This document shows positions 27,894 to 36,223 of a stretch of 64,000 nt of DNA, in pieces (the first letter of the stretch is position 1; each line of letters starts with the position of its first letter). The translations under genes were made by a program, and so were the position numbers. Origin of the DNA: Woeseiaceae bacterium (lineage in GTDB: Bacteria; Pseudomonadota; Gammaproteobacteria; Steroidobacterales; Woeseiaceae); the NCBI GenBank assembly GCA_021773135.1, contig JAJFKP010000005.1:62001-126000 (forward strand), read 5' to 3'. The notes beneath the pieces were generated by a model, which saw nothing but the letters and a program-made list of their open reading frames with translations, searched no databases and was not told where the DNA came from.

Positions 27894-28477
27894 CTATTTC
27901 GTCGTTTCCAGCACCCGGTAGCCATTCAAGTAAATCCAATCGTATTTACGAGCAGGAATATGACAACCAATGCACTCCGTCTTGTAATTCGTTGTAACAG
28001 AGGAATCAGGTTGGTCGGCAATGAACAATGACCAGCCCCAACCGTCACCCCAAAGTTGATTGGACTGAAATCGACCCTGCGTATCCTTGACCATGACAAA
28101 CCAACCTTCCACCTCTGTCCCTCGGCTCGCAGTTCCGGTCGTCATGGCGCCGGTAACCGCTGTTAATAATTCCTTAACGATCACCGCGCCGTCAGGAAAC
28201 GTTCCGGTCTCGCGAAAGTGTTCAATCGTCGCCCGTTGGGTATACACATTGTGTAGCCCGGCGGCGCCGTGACCACTGGCCGCGCCGCCGGTTTCGACAT
28301 CTTCCTGAGCAATCGACCACGTGCCGAGAAATGCCCAGTCACGTGAAAATTTTCTGGCAGAGATATGTTGCCGAACGGGTCGACGATTGTTTTGTACGTT
28401 CCTTGCAATGTGTCATCACTGTTGGCGGTGGCGCATATCAGGAGTGCTGCGAGGGTGATCGGTTTCTTCATATACAT
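27894..28477 (-). pseudogene. Cytochrome P460 gene with a single frameshift
   Basis: Two overlapping frames together give one complete cytochrome P460. The first runs from the ATG at 28477 (signal peptide MKKPITLAALLICATANS) to SLPENFH. The second continues WAFLGTWSIAQEDVETGG through to CIGCH (haem c motif) and a C-terminal LNGYRVLETTK. The break is at about 28340-28345: CACGTGACTGG would read HRDW, the usual family wording, if one more C were present. So one base was lost, either in the genome or in sequencing. P460 enzymes oxidise hydroxylamine or bind NO in the periplasm. Confidence 0.8.
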
Positions 28478-28490
28478 GTCGTTTCCACCA

Positions 28491-28586
28491 TCAGGCCGCC
28501 CAAATGAGAATTCCTATCAGCGCCGCGATGCATACGGCGCCTAAAACGAGGACAGGAGCTTCAATTTCTTGTGGTGGCCGATCCAT
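28491..28586 (-). CDS. 31-residue single-span membrane peptide
   Basis: A very short frame from ATG 28586, 2 nt after the stop of the upstream P460 gene and with AAGGAA about 7 nt before it. The product starts MDRPPQEIEAP, continues as one hydrophobic helix (VLVLGAVCIAALIGILIW) and ends with AA. It sits between two P460 genes in the same direction, 13 nt before the next start. Such tiny membrane proteins often accompany respiratory enzymes, but no function is known for this one. The short length means chance cannot be excluded. Confidence 0.5.
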   Translation of the reverse strand: MDRPPQEIEAPVLVLGAVCIAALIGILIWAA

Positions 28587-28588
28587 CT

Positions 28589-29227
28589 CTATTCCTTGCC
28601 ACCAATGCCGGCAGCGTCATCGCCGGCAGCCTTGGCATCTCTTAAGATTGTGTAGTACTGCGTAAACACCATGTCCTCAGCTGCCGCGGCTGTATGACAT
28701 GCGGCGCATGCAGCTATGGGCATTGCCGCAGTGGTGTCATTGTATGGCTCGGGTTTGTGGCCAAACGTGTAGTAAGCCCAGCCATCGCTGTCCGCTGAGT
28801 AACGTTCGGTGTCCTTGTGTGCGATCTCAAATCCCTGCTGCTCGCCGTTGAAATAGCCAATACCACTGGTCGCCGCCGTATCGCCAACTAGAGTCAGTTC
28901 TTTGGCAAACATCGTGCCGTTACGAAACTCGCCGGTATCCTTGTAGTGTTCCCAGCTCTCGGGGTCGATGTAGACAGTGTGAAACTCTGGGAATGGCGCT
29001 TCGCCACCGTTCTGAGCATTCGGTGTCAATGGACTCCCAACAAAAATCCACTCACGCCATCCCGATGGTCTGACGAGCTCACCAGTTGCAGTGAACTCGG
29101 CGTCGTACTGTTGCGTATCGTCAGCGTCAACGACAGCTGTCCCCAGCAGCAGATAAATTACTGAAACAACCAGAGTCTGCGAAACGCCCTGTGGGCGTTG
29201 AATACGACTGTTGAATATCGATCTCAT
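28589..29227 (-). CDS. Cytochrome P460 family protein
   Basis: A 212-residue exported cytochrome P460. An N-terminal signal segment (about residues 17-36) is followed by the beta-rich P460 fold (WREWIFVGSPLTP, PEFHTVYIDPESWEHYKDTGEF, FAKELTLVGD) and the haem c motif CAACH near residue 175. P460 haem has an extra Lys cross-link in characterised members; a candidate Lys is in FAKEL. The activity is oxidation of hydroxylamine with NO, or NO handling. GGGAG precedes the ATG. The promoter carries the 21-bp palindrome centred 69 bp upstream. Confidence 0.88.
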   Translation of the reverse strand: MRSIFNSRIQRPQGVSQTLVVSVIYLLLGTAVVDADDTQQYDAEFTATGELVRPSGWREWIFVGSPLTPNAQNGGEAPFPEFHTVYIDPESWEHYKDTGEFRNGTMFAKELTLVGDTAATSGIGYFNGEQQGFEIAHKDTERYSADSDGWAYYTFGHKPEPYNDTTAAMPIAACAACHTAAAAEDMVFTQYYTILRDAKAAGDDAAGIGGKE

Positions 29228-29285
29228 GTCTATCTCCCAATGTGATGTGAGAGTCAGACAGTAGCGAGATAATCGCGTAAATCTC

Positions 29286-29306
29286 AGTATCTAACGGTTA
29301 GTAACT
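29286..29306. promoter_or_regulatory. 21-bp palindromic operator candidate, site A
   Basis: Left arm AGTATCTAAC, one-base spacer, right arm GTTAGTAACT. It lies 59-79 bp upstream of the P460 start codon and matches sites B (31019) and C (33429). Confidence 0.75.
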
Positions 29307-29499
29307 CCAAGAGTTGCAACGGATCCGTATGCTGCAACCTGGATTCAGCCTCCATAACTAAATATCTTGCCAAATGCTCCCGATATCTCCGTCAATAGCG
29401 ATTCGTTTGTCAACACTTAGAAACTTAAGTGCGCTTGGACACGCCTTTAAGATCCTCCAGAAGGATCAGTTAGCTACACTCCGATGGTGGGCAAGCCAC

Positions 29500-30001
29500 A
29501 TGATCAAGACCAACACACCAGGCAGTTACATCATCGCCGCACTGACCGGGATCTTCTGCCCTTGCGTTTCTGCACATACGCAGCACGGAAAAAACCCTCA
29601 ATTACCCACAGGGCTACCGTTCCTGGCAGCACGTCAAGACAATGATCATACAGCCAGGTCACGCGCTGGACGTTCCGTTCGGCGAGATTCATCACATATA
29701 CGCAAATGCAAAAGCGATGAGTGGCCTGAACGGCAGTCAATATGCGGACGGCGCGGTTTTCGTATTCGACCTTCTGGACTATGACATTATCAGCAGCGTC
29801 ATCGTCGAGACGGAGCGCAAACGCATAGATGTAATGCAATTCGATATAGAACGGTTTGCGGACACCGGTGGCTGGGGCTTCGCGTCCATTGTAGGTGACA
29901 GCAGGACGGACCGGGTTGAGCAAGACGTCGTCACAGCCTGTTATAACGGCCACGAAACTGCAAAAGAAACGGGCTACATATATAGTCAGTATCGACCGTG
30001 A
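29500..30001 (+). pseudogene. Decayed cytochrome P460 gene
   Basis: An ATG at 29500 opens a signal peptide (MIKTNTPGSYIIAALTG...) that stays in frame only to about 29600. The P460 domain then continues in another frame: NYPQGYRSWQHVKTMII, HHIYANAKAM, ADGAVFVFDLL, and ends YIYSQYRP. The shift is near an A6 run at about 29588-29594. The haem motif reads CYNGH, so the second cysteine of CxxCH is lost. A frameshift plus a missing haem ligand indicate real decay. It is the only P460 copy on the plus strand. Confidence 0.75.
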
Positions 30002-30449
30002 CAAAGGCAATTCAATCGGTCCGCCAATAGCTCACCACTGTACAGATAGGTCGTCGACAATTTGAGGGAATGAAAGCGTCGATCACGTACGCATCAGCAA
30101 TACAGTTGTGCCGATCTGGCCCAAGCCGGGCAGAATGAAACCCGCGAACATGAGCACCAGGCATCCCCAGAATATACAGCTGTCAATCACGTCCGCGTCG
30201 CCGTGTACAACGAAACTGTGCCGTTGGGCGCCCAAGGACGAGTGACGCGGTCGACGAGCGGGCCCGATCATTGCGGTTGGAAAATAATCCATCTGGGCGC
30301 ATACAAAGTACGCGCTGTCGGTTGCATGACTGCTCCCTGCCAGGCTGCGATGAGCACAAACCGAGGCACGGGTTTCCTGGTGATCGTGAGCCAAAGTTAA
30401 TGCCAGGAAACCCGAGGACCCCGCCCGCTGGTTTAAATGAAGTTGGTTT
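30002..30449. other. Intergenic, no gene recognised
   Basis: About 450 bases. A minus-strand frame ending at 30083 closes with one hydrophobic stretch (CIFWGCLVLMFAGFILPG) but the rest looks random and it has no good start. It may be a remnant of a small membrane protein. Confidence 0.35.
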
Positions 30450-30926
30450 TTAGTCTTCAATTTCAACGATGTCTGGTCGCAAACTGCCAATGATTGCCAT
30501 GAGTTCGTTGAACTCCCTTTCCGGTACGTTGAATTTGTTCAACGTGTCGACAAGATGCTGGGCGACGATGTCGAATTCGCTCGCCTTTATGCCGAGACCG
30601 CCGTGTGTGGTCGCCGCCGAACGGCTGATAATCTTGCAAGGACCGCCGGTGGCAGCACAGACAAGATTCTTGTTCTTCTGCCGAAATCCCTCGCGGGAGT
30701 CATCGCTCATACCAAAGAATCTCGCGCCGACTATCGGATCGTCGAAAAGTTTGGGGGCAAAGTCATCTATTACCGCTGAGACGGCTTCGTATCCACCGAG
30801 GCGCTCATATAGCGATTTCTCAACGTTCGAGTCGGCAACTGCTGATTGCACCAAAGACACACCGATCATCAGTGCCACGAAAATCGCTGCCAGATCGAGA
30901 ATTGTCGATAAATGTCGGTTTCGCAT
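30450..30926 (-). CDS. Exported truncated haemoglobin (group I type)
   Basis: A 158-residue protein with a signal peptide (about residues 1-30, ending SAVADS) followed by a truncated-globin fold. Seen are SLYERLGGYEAVSAVIDDF, FDDPIVGARFFG, a loop with CAATGGPC, and THGGLGIKASEFDIVAQHL, in which the proximal His is expected. Truncated haemoglobins bind O2 or NO; group I members are known for NO dioxygenation. A periplasmic location with P460 neighbours suggests NO or hydroxylamine defence. The ATG at 30926 has AGGAG upstream. The 21-bp palindrome is centred 103 bp upstream. Confidence 0.88.
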   Translation of the reverse strand: MRNRHLSTILDLAAIFVALMIGVSLVQSAVADSNVEKSLYERLGGYEAVSAVIDDFAPKLFDDPIVGARFFGMSDDSREGFRQKNKNLVCAATGGPCKIISRSAATTHGGLGIKASEFDIVAQHLVDTLNKFNVPEREFNELMAIIGSLRPDIVEIED

Positions 30927-31018
30927 GTTCTTCTCCTTTCTGTCGACCAACCGGGCCAACTGTGATTGCAAGATGAGTGTTCGCGAACAAGTTTGGTTGG
31001 TTGGGGGGGGCTAACATC

Positions 31019-31039
31019 AGTTTCTAACTGTTAGTAACT
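31019..31039. promoter_or_regulatory. 21-bp palindromic operator candidate, site B
   Basis: Left arm AGTTTCTAAC, spacer T, right arm GTTAGTAACT. It lies 93-113 bp upstream of the truncated-haemoglobin start and its right arm is identical to that of site A. Confidence 0.75.
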
Positions 31040-32020
31040 CTCCGATTCGCATTAATTCTTTAGTAGAGAAGGCTTCCCTGGAGGCTTGCGGGTCCCGGAC
31101 CAATTGACCGAGCCCGATCTGGTTAAGGCATCTCCTTATTTGGGGATCAATCGAATGATCCTCGAGCCCGTACCTAACTGGTATAAATGGGCGCGAGGTG
31201 CTCAGCGGGTGACTAGTATCCAGCGGTCGATGCGCATACCGGCCCGCAAGAGCCAAATGTCCTGGTTCAGTGATAATTTGCTGCCTCGTCGGTACAACCT
31301 AAGCGGAGCCGGTACAGTTGGAATAAAACGAATGCCTGCCGCAGAGCAAGGCACCGCTATTTCAATGCAAGACCATCGGCCAATATAGGAGTGAAATCGG
31401 TATTTTCTACCCGGTAGGGCGACTCGTTACCCAGGTGACATTTACCGGCAACGTGGCTGTTGAAGTCATGCTTATGGCGCAGATCTGAAGGATGAATTCC
31501 GCGAGTTTCATACACCTGTCTTCATGCGGAAAGTGAATGCGACCAGGGCCGACGCGACTGTCGAATCGGCTGGATATCAATTGATGCGCACACAGGCGCG
31601 TACATCGCCCTCGCAGTCTCAGCGGCCAGTTTTTCAAGTTCAGTTGTTCGAATCGACGGGCAGCAGTCGCCACCAGATTCGCCATGCGGCCGTTACTAAA
31701 TCTCGCCTAAATTCAGGAGCAGCCGTCAGGCATTTAGTTCTCCTCTAACATTGACAATTGATTGCAACGCCCATGCAGTCGACGCGCTGCGAGGCTTATG
31801 GGCGGAGGTCGCCAAGAAAATATCGGACGAATTACAGCAGAATCCGGCATGCGGGGTTGTATCACGCCTCGAAGCCGTCGGTGAACGATGACTGTTGTGA
31901 CGTCGGTTCCAGAACCCGGGAATTGCTTTATTCTCTAAGAAATTGAATCGAAGTCGAAACTGTGGCCGAGTTTGCGCAACTGCTGTTGCGTTGATTTTAT
32001 GGGTAGGCGTCGAGATCTGG
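31040..32020. other. Long intergenic region, probably decayed
   Basis: About 980 bases with only short, unrecognised frames on both strands and no convincing start sites. It lies inside the haem-protein region and may be the remains of lost genes. Confidence 0.4.
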
Positions 32021-32827
32021 TCAGTCAATTGAGTCTTGGCCAATCGAATTCGTTTGCGAGCTTTTCGGTTTCGACAATTCTGTCATGAACCACATCTGGT
32101 ACAGACTCGCGAGAATCATAATTGCTGATGCTACTGAATATCCAATTCCTCCCAAAAGAGTAAGGATCGCAAAGTCCGGGTACCACTTGGTGAGCCACCA
32201 CGACAACACGTCCACAAGCAGGAACACAAAAGGTGTGATGATTAGCACACCCTGTACCCAGGGCTGGAAGCCAACCGTCTGAGCAAAAATGTAGCCGACG
32301 AAAAAGAATATAAATGCGATTCCGAACAGATGGATATGTGACACTCGTGCCAATGCATCGACTGTCGTACCGGTATCAATTGCCGCAGACGGGAGGACTC
32401 CCTCATAGGTCGTGAAAGACGGTAGCGCCGGAATTACGCTGTGGCAACTAACGCAGTACTGATCGAAATGCTCACCCATGCCACCGTCCCATTCGTCGCG
32501 CGATGCGCCCAGCTGCACCCAACGGATAATCGCGCGCCGAGTTTCGATCGGTGCCTTGTCCTGCATCGATCCATTCAACTTGGATTCGAGTTTGCTGTTA
32601 CTGCGATTTCCGTAGTAGCTGTAGACGATGTCGTCGAGCGATATACCAAACCTGCCATCGGCCATGCCGTGCGTCAGAAGAATCTGAGCACCTGCCATGA
32701 GGAGGCCGACACCAATGACGAGCAGGTAGCCTGTGTACAGCAATCGAGTGGGAAGATTGCGTTCCGGGAGTCGCTGCAAATGGTCGACGTGCCTGGATAA
32801 TCCTGATCCAGTTCGGATTGCGTTCAT
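32021..32827 (-). CDS. Membrane-bound c-type cytochrome, function unknown
   Basis: A 268-residue protein. An N-terminal helix (about residues 30-50) precedes a periplasmic part with one haem c motif CVSCH (near residue 125). Four to five helices follow, with a HIHLFGIAFIFFFVGYIF segment that could supply histidine ligands for haem b or interact with quinone. I do not recognise a named family. It overlaps the PagL-like gene by 4 nt (ATGA), so both share the promoter with the palindrome and the FNR-type box. A role in passing electrons from or to a haem partner is an inference. Confidence 0.78.
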   Translation of the reverse strand: MNAIRTGSGLSRHVDHLQRLPERNLPTRLLYTGYLLVIGVGLLMAGAQILLTHGMADGRFGISLDDIVYSYYGNRSNSKLESKLNGSMQDKAPIETRRAIIRWVQLGASRDEWDGGMGEHFDQYCVSCHSVIPALPSFTTYEGVLPSAAIDTGTTVDALARVSHIHLFGIAFIFFFVGYIFAQTVGFQPWVQGVLIITPFVFLLVDVLSWWLTKWYPDFAILTLLGGIGYSVASAIMILASLYQMWFMTELSKPKSSQTNSIGQDSID

Positions 32828-33357
32828 TCACGCGCACCCACCGACCAGCTTAACCCAATCATATCCAACCCCGGGTTAGGGCTATTCAAGCCGCCATTTG
32901 ATGTGTGTTGAATTCGTAAAGAAACCGTTGTCCTCCCGCGATGCCCTAAATTGAGGCCTAATGCCAGCGAGGATGTGAAATGAAAATTACCGCCAAGTCT
33001 CCGGCCATCAAATGATGAACCGCTTAATAGCGTGGGACTGATACCGAAATCGATATACGAACGTCGATTCCAGAGCGGCCATCGCCACGTTGGCCCAAAT
33101 GAAACGAAAGCTTCGCGATTGGCTCGGCTCGCAATTGAGCCGATGGCGAGCTCCAGATCTGCAATTGCAACTACGGATGGAGCACGGAGGCTAAATGATG
33201 CACCGACCTGAAACGTATCGCTAAATTGGCCGCCGCCAAAGCTCAACCGATAGACTGGCGACGAGATGCTGGCACCGTTCGCATTGAAAGCAATCATTGG
33301 GATTGTAATAATCAGAATGCCGTGAAGGATCCGGTTTTTTGAATTTGGTTGTCGCAT
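32824..33357 (-). CDS. PagL-like outer-membrane lipid A deacylase candidate
   Basis: A 177-residue exported protein with a signal peptide (cleavage likely after NANGA, near residue 29) and alternating beta-strand pattern of a small outer-membrane barrel. The C-terminal block RIQHTSNGG...NPGLDMIGL resembles the active site of acyloxyacyl hydrolases of the PagL family, which use a His-Ser-Glu triad. The His and Ser are present, but the position expected for Glu appears to be Asp. PagL trims a 3-O-acyl chain from lipid A. GAGG precedes the ATG. Its pairing with a cytochrome gene is unexpected. Confidence 0.6.
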   Translation of the reverse strand: MRQPNSKNRILHGILIITIPMIAFNANGASISSPVYRLSFGGGQFSDTFQVGASFSLRAPSVVAIADLELAIGSIASRANREAFVSFGPTWRWPLWNRRSYIDFGISPTLLSGSSFDGRRLGGNFHFTSSLALGLNLGHRGRTTVSLRIQHTSNGGLNSPNPGLDMIGLSWSVGARE

Positions 33358-33403
33358 CGACCTGTCCTCATGTCCGTTTGTAGCTTCCCGGATTTAGAAA
33401 ATA

Positions 33404-33417
33404 TTGATCGATATCAA
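33404..33417. promoter_or_regulatory. FNR/Dnr-type binding box
   Basis: TTGATCGATATCAA is a perfect TTGAT-N4-ATCAA match, the consensus for FNR, ANR and Dnr regulators. It is centred about 53 bp upstream of the PagL-like start codon and next to palindrome site C. This suggests control by oxygen or NO. Confidence 0.65.
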
Positions 33418-33428
33418 GAAGGGTCTGA

Positions 33429-33449
33429 AGTTAGTAACGGTTAGTTACT
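33429..33449. promoter_or_regulatory. 21-bp palindromic operator candidate, site C
   Basis: Left arm AGTTAGTAAC, spacer G, right arm GTTAGTTACT. It lies 72-92 bp upstream of the PagL-like gene, with the FNR-type box between it and the gene. Confidence 0.72.
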
Positions 33450-34474
33450 GGCTATTTCAGTCATACTTTCGCATTAACGTCTGAGAGATATAATCGGCAA
33501 GTTAGCAGTCTGCGGGTTCCGCAACGATTTGGCTCAAGCGCCATGTAGGGGCGGATATTCAAGTTGCTTGCGTCAATTCTCCGTATCGAACGCGTTGCTT
33601 ACATCCGCAGACGTAGTCGTGGTCAGTCACGAATTAGCAATTCACGACTTTTAATTTGTGGGCTGATGTCCACATTGCCGACTAATACCGCCATTAGGTT
33701 CGAACTAAGGAAAACGATCGCTAATTGCCCGAAACGAACGCTCGCCTCATACAATAAAGGAATGTTATGCGACACATCTGTCCACTGAATCCTAGATAGA
33801 TGTCAGGGACAAACTTACTGGCTTGGTCAGTCCGATGTTATTTGCGAACATTGGCAAAAAACCATCCCTCCGTTGTATGTATATAGCTTACTGGCTCTCG
33901 GGCGAATGGTAGGCAAGACATTGTTACCGATTGGGAATGCATCACATTTAGGGTCGCTCAGTGATACATAGAGTTAGAACATAGTGAGAAACTTCGTAGG
34001 TTCATCGTCGACTTTCTTGTAGTGCTAAATGATTGCGTCAAATTCTCTAGTCGATTGGAAAATCAGTACCACACAGTCTGAGCGACCTGAGCTAGCACGA
34101 TACAGACGGTTAGACGGCGGGTTATGTTCGAATAGGATGGGTTCCTGATGAAGCGGATATCGAGGCAAGAAGAGATCTGGGATATTTGCAGACTCTTTAT
34201 CAGGTGGCGGTACGAATTTGGCTTTGAGGCCTGACAAATTATTACTGAGGGCGCACGTCGGATCGTCATTTTTAGGACCGCAATTAGCCAAAGCCAGCTG
34301 CCGCGCTGCTAAACTATCATGTGGCCGATATTGAACATGAGCGACGTTCGGCAGGGTTGCAGCACAAGAGAGCATATGGACGGAAGAAGCGTTCACGAAA
34401 CTGCCGTGAACAGAAATTCTGAAGCACCGAGTCCGATCGATGCTTAGATTACCCTTTGAGATTAATTTAATCAC
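33450..34474. other. Long intergenic region, no gene recognised
   Basis: About 1 kb. The longest frame (34025-34516, minus) has 163 codons, no recognisable domain, and overlaps the start of the next gene, so I do not call it. Nothing else stands out. Confidence 0.4.
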
Positions 34475-35500
34475 GTGAAGACCAGGCCAGTACTGACCTA
34501 CCGACCCCTGACCCATCAGGTCTTTCAGTGGTTCGCGAGCAGACTATCAGTGCCGCCTGTGATTCTTGGCATTGTATGTTCGCTGGTACTCGGCGGTGTC
34601 GCATTGTGGATTACCGTGGCAATTGGCACTGTTGCCAATGTGACTGCCGGTGCATTGCCCAGCATCGCGGTGCGCGCCCCGGTGACGCTCTACATAATGG
34701 TCGGCTTTTTACCTACAGCCATTTACTATTTATTTTTCTGGACAAGGGATCATCACGCAACGATCGTCCGTCGCTTTGCGCTGGACATTGCACCTATAGC
34801 GTTTCCTCGATCAGCCGCGAATTGGGCCGGCGCGTTCGGCACAATCACGATGTATTTCTCCTTCCTGCATGTGGCTGAGGATCCTTTTCTTCTCTTTGCG
34901 CCATTACGATGGCCAGTCGAATTTGCTTTCCCGCTCGTGGGTCTCGTGATCATGGGCTGGTTTAACTTCCGCTTTACTTTTCTGCTCATTTGGCTGGCTT
35001 TGGCAATATCACGAACTTCGCGACAAATCGAGGCCTTTAGCCTGTTGGATCCATCGCTTGTAAAACCGTATGCGCAGCAAGGAGTTCGGTCGAGTCTCTT
35101 GGCCGTTATGAGTCTCTCCATTTCGGCTAACCTCTGGCTCGATCCAGAGTCGCCGGCCGCAGGAACTATCGTTTCGATAGTAACGCTTTCACTCGCCGCG
35201 GCTGTGGCGCTGTTTCTGCCTACCTGGGGAATTCACCGACGCATTAAGATGTTGAAGGGGGAAGAACTCACGCTGATTCGAGGCGCGATCGAATCAAGAC
35301 GCGCCCCGGCATCCCGATCAGCTGATGATGCTCATCAATTACGGGCTGATCTAGCCTTGGAGCGTCGCCTCGATGACGTCAGCGAGTGGCCATTTGATGC
35401 CGGCAGTTACGGTCGAGTGGTACTCTACATCATGTTGGGCCTTGGATCGTGGGTGGGCGCCGCGTTGGTTGAACGTCTCTTGGAATCGCTCGGTCCATAG
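34475..35500 (+). CDS. Multi-pass membrane protein, function unknown
   Basis: A 341-residue protein with about eight transmembrane segments spread over the length, an LEESGP-like soluble end, and a polar cytoplasmic stretch at about residues 265-305 (MLKGEELTLIRGAIESRR). I recognise no family. The start is a GTG with no strong Shine-Dalgarno sequence. It is the first of the run of plus-strand accessory genes, and a dispersed repeat begins 45 nt after its stop. Confidence 0.65.
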   Translation: MKTRPVLTYRPLTHQVFQWFASRLSVPPVILGIVCSLVLGGVALWITVAIGTVANVTAGALPSIAVRAPVTLYIMVGFLPTAIYYLFFWTRDHHATIVRRFALDIAPIAFPRSAANWAGAFGTITMYFSFLHVAEDPFLLFAPLRWPVEFAFPLVGLVIMGWFNFRFTFLLIWLALAISRTSRQIEAFSLLDPSLVKPYAQQGVRSSLLAVMSLSISANLWLDPESPAAGTIVSIVTLSLAAAVALFLPTWGIHRRIKMLKGEELTLIRGAIESRRAPASRSADDAHQLRADLALERRLDDVSEWPFDAGSYGRVVLYIMLGLGSWVGAALVERLLESLGP

Positions 35501-35545
35501 ATTTGGTGAGCGTGGACTTTCCCGACAAGGAGTGCGTTTGTTTTT

Positions 35546-35598
35546 AGTCGAATGCAACCGCTGGGCTGCTAATTTATTGAGGGGCGGCTATTGATCCG
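35546..35598 (+). repeat. Dispersed intergenic repeat copy
   Basis: Core AACCGCTGGGCTGCTAAT followed by TATTGAGGGGCGGCTATTGA. It lies between the membrane protein and GFA genes. Confidence 0.8.
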
Positions 35599-35634
35599 TT
35601 ACGGTCTTTCGTTTTCACAAAAAGAAAAGTACCA

Positions 35635-36063
35635 ATGGCTAAATTTAGAACAACTATTTGCGGAGAATGCCATTGCGATAATATATCTTTCAAACTCAAA
35701 ACCAATGCTTCTCCCGGCGAATTATTAGTGAGGAATTGCCAGTGCCGGTTTTGCAAGGCACACGGCGCTGCGACAGCACGTGACCCGGACGGATTGGCAT
35801 CTATTAGAGTGCGGGACATGGCGATGGCCGCACTCTATCGATTCGCAACAAAAACCACAGACTTCCTTCTATGCTCGCAATGTGGCGTATATATCGGCGC
35901 AGTTGTCACCGATGAGGGGCGCGCATACGCGACACTCAATATGAACGTCAGCAATTTGCGTCCATTTAAAGTTTCGCCAATCGTTCACGGCGAGGAGTCA
36001 AATCGACAGAGAGTTGAGCGGCGAGTCAAAACGTTTACACCGCTGGTTAACTACCCTTTTTGA
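35635..36063 (+). CDS. GFA/CENP-V family zinc protein
   Basis: A 142-residue protein of the GFA (glutathione-dependent formaldehyde-activating) fold. Zinc-binding cysteines are in CGECHCDNISF, RNCQCRFCKAHG and LLCSQCGVY. Founding members were reported to condense formaldehyde with glutathione, but most members have no proven activity, so I give only the family. AAGAAAAG lies before the ATG. It is a typical accessory or cassette-type gene, bounded by repeats on both sides. Confidence 0.88.
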   Translation: MAKFRTTICGECHCDNISFKLKTNASPGELLVRNCQCRFCKAHGAATARDPDGLASIRVRDMAMAALYRFATKTTDFLLCSQCGVYIGAVVTDEGRAYATLNMNVSNLRPFKVSPIVHGEESNRQRVERRVKTFTPLVNYPF

Positions 36064-36150
36064 GTGGGACCATCAATACAGGATCGGCGGCTTCTCTAAC
36101 CCAATCTGGAGCGTCCAATCAAGCCGCGAGGAGTATCAATCGGGCCGTTT

Positions 36151-36204
36151 TTGGCCGAACTCAACCATTGGACTGCTAAAATGATGGGAGGCCGCCATTG
36201 ATCT
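36151..36204 (+). repeat. Dispersed intergenic repeat copy
   Basis: TTGGCCGAACTCAACCATTG, then GACTGCTAAAATGATGGGAG, then GCCGCCATTGATCTG. It lies 87 nt after the GFA stop and 20 nt before the next start. Confidence 0.8.
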
Positions 36205-36223
36205 GAAGGAGGCGCGAAAAAGT

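Noticed and set aside
30083-30490. 135-codon minus-strand frame with a hydrophobic end
   Set aside because: It overlaps the truncated haemoglobin gene, has no good start and only its last 35 residues look protein-like. At most a remnant.
31017-31256. 79-codon minus-strand frame upstream of the haemoglobin gene
   Set aside because: Its last codons lie within palindrome site B and no family or start signal supports it.
34025-34516. 163-codon minus-strand gene
   Set aside because: No domain, signal or ribosome-binding site is recognisable and it overlaps the start of a more convincing plus-strand gene.
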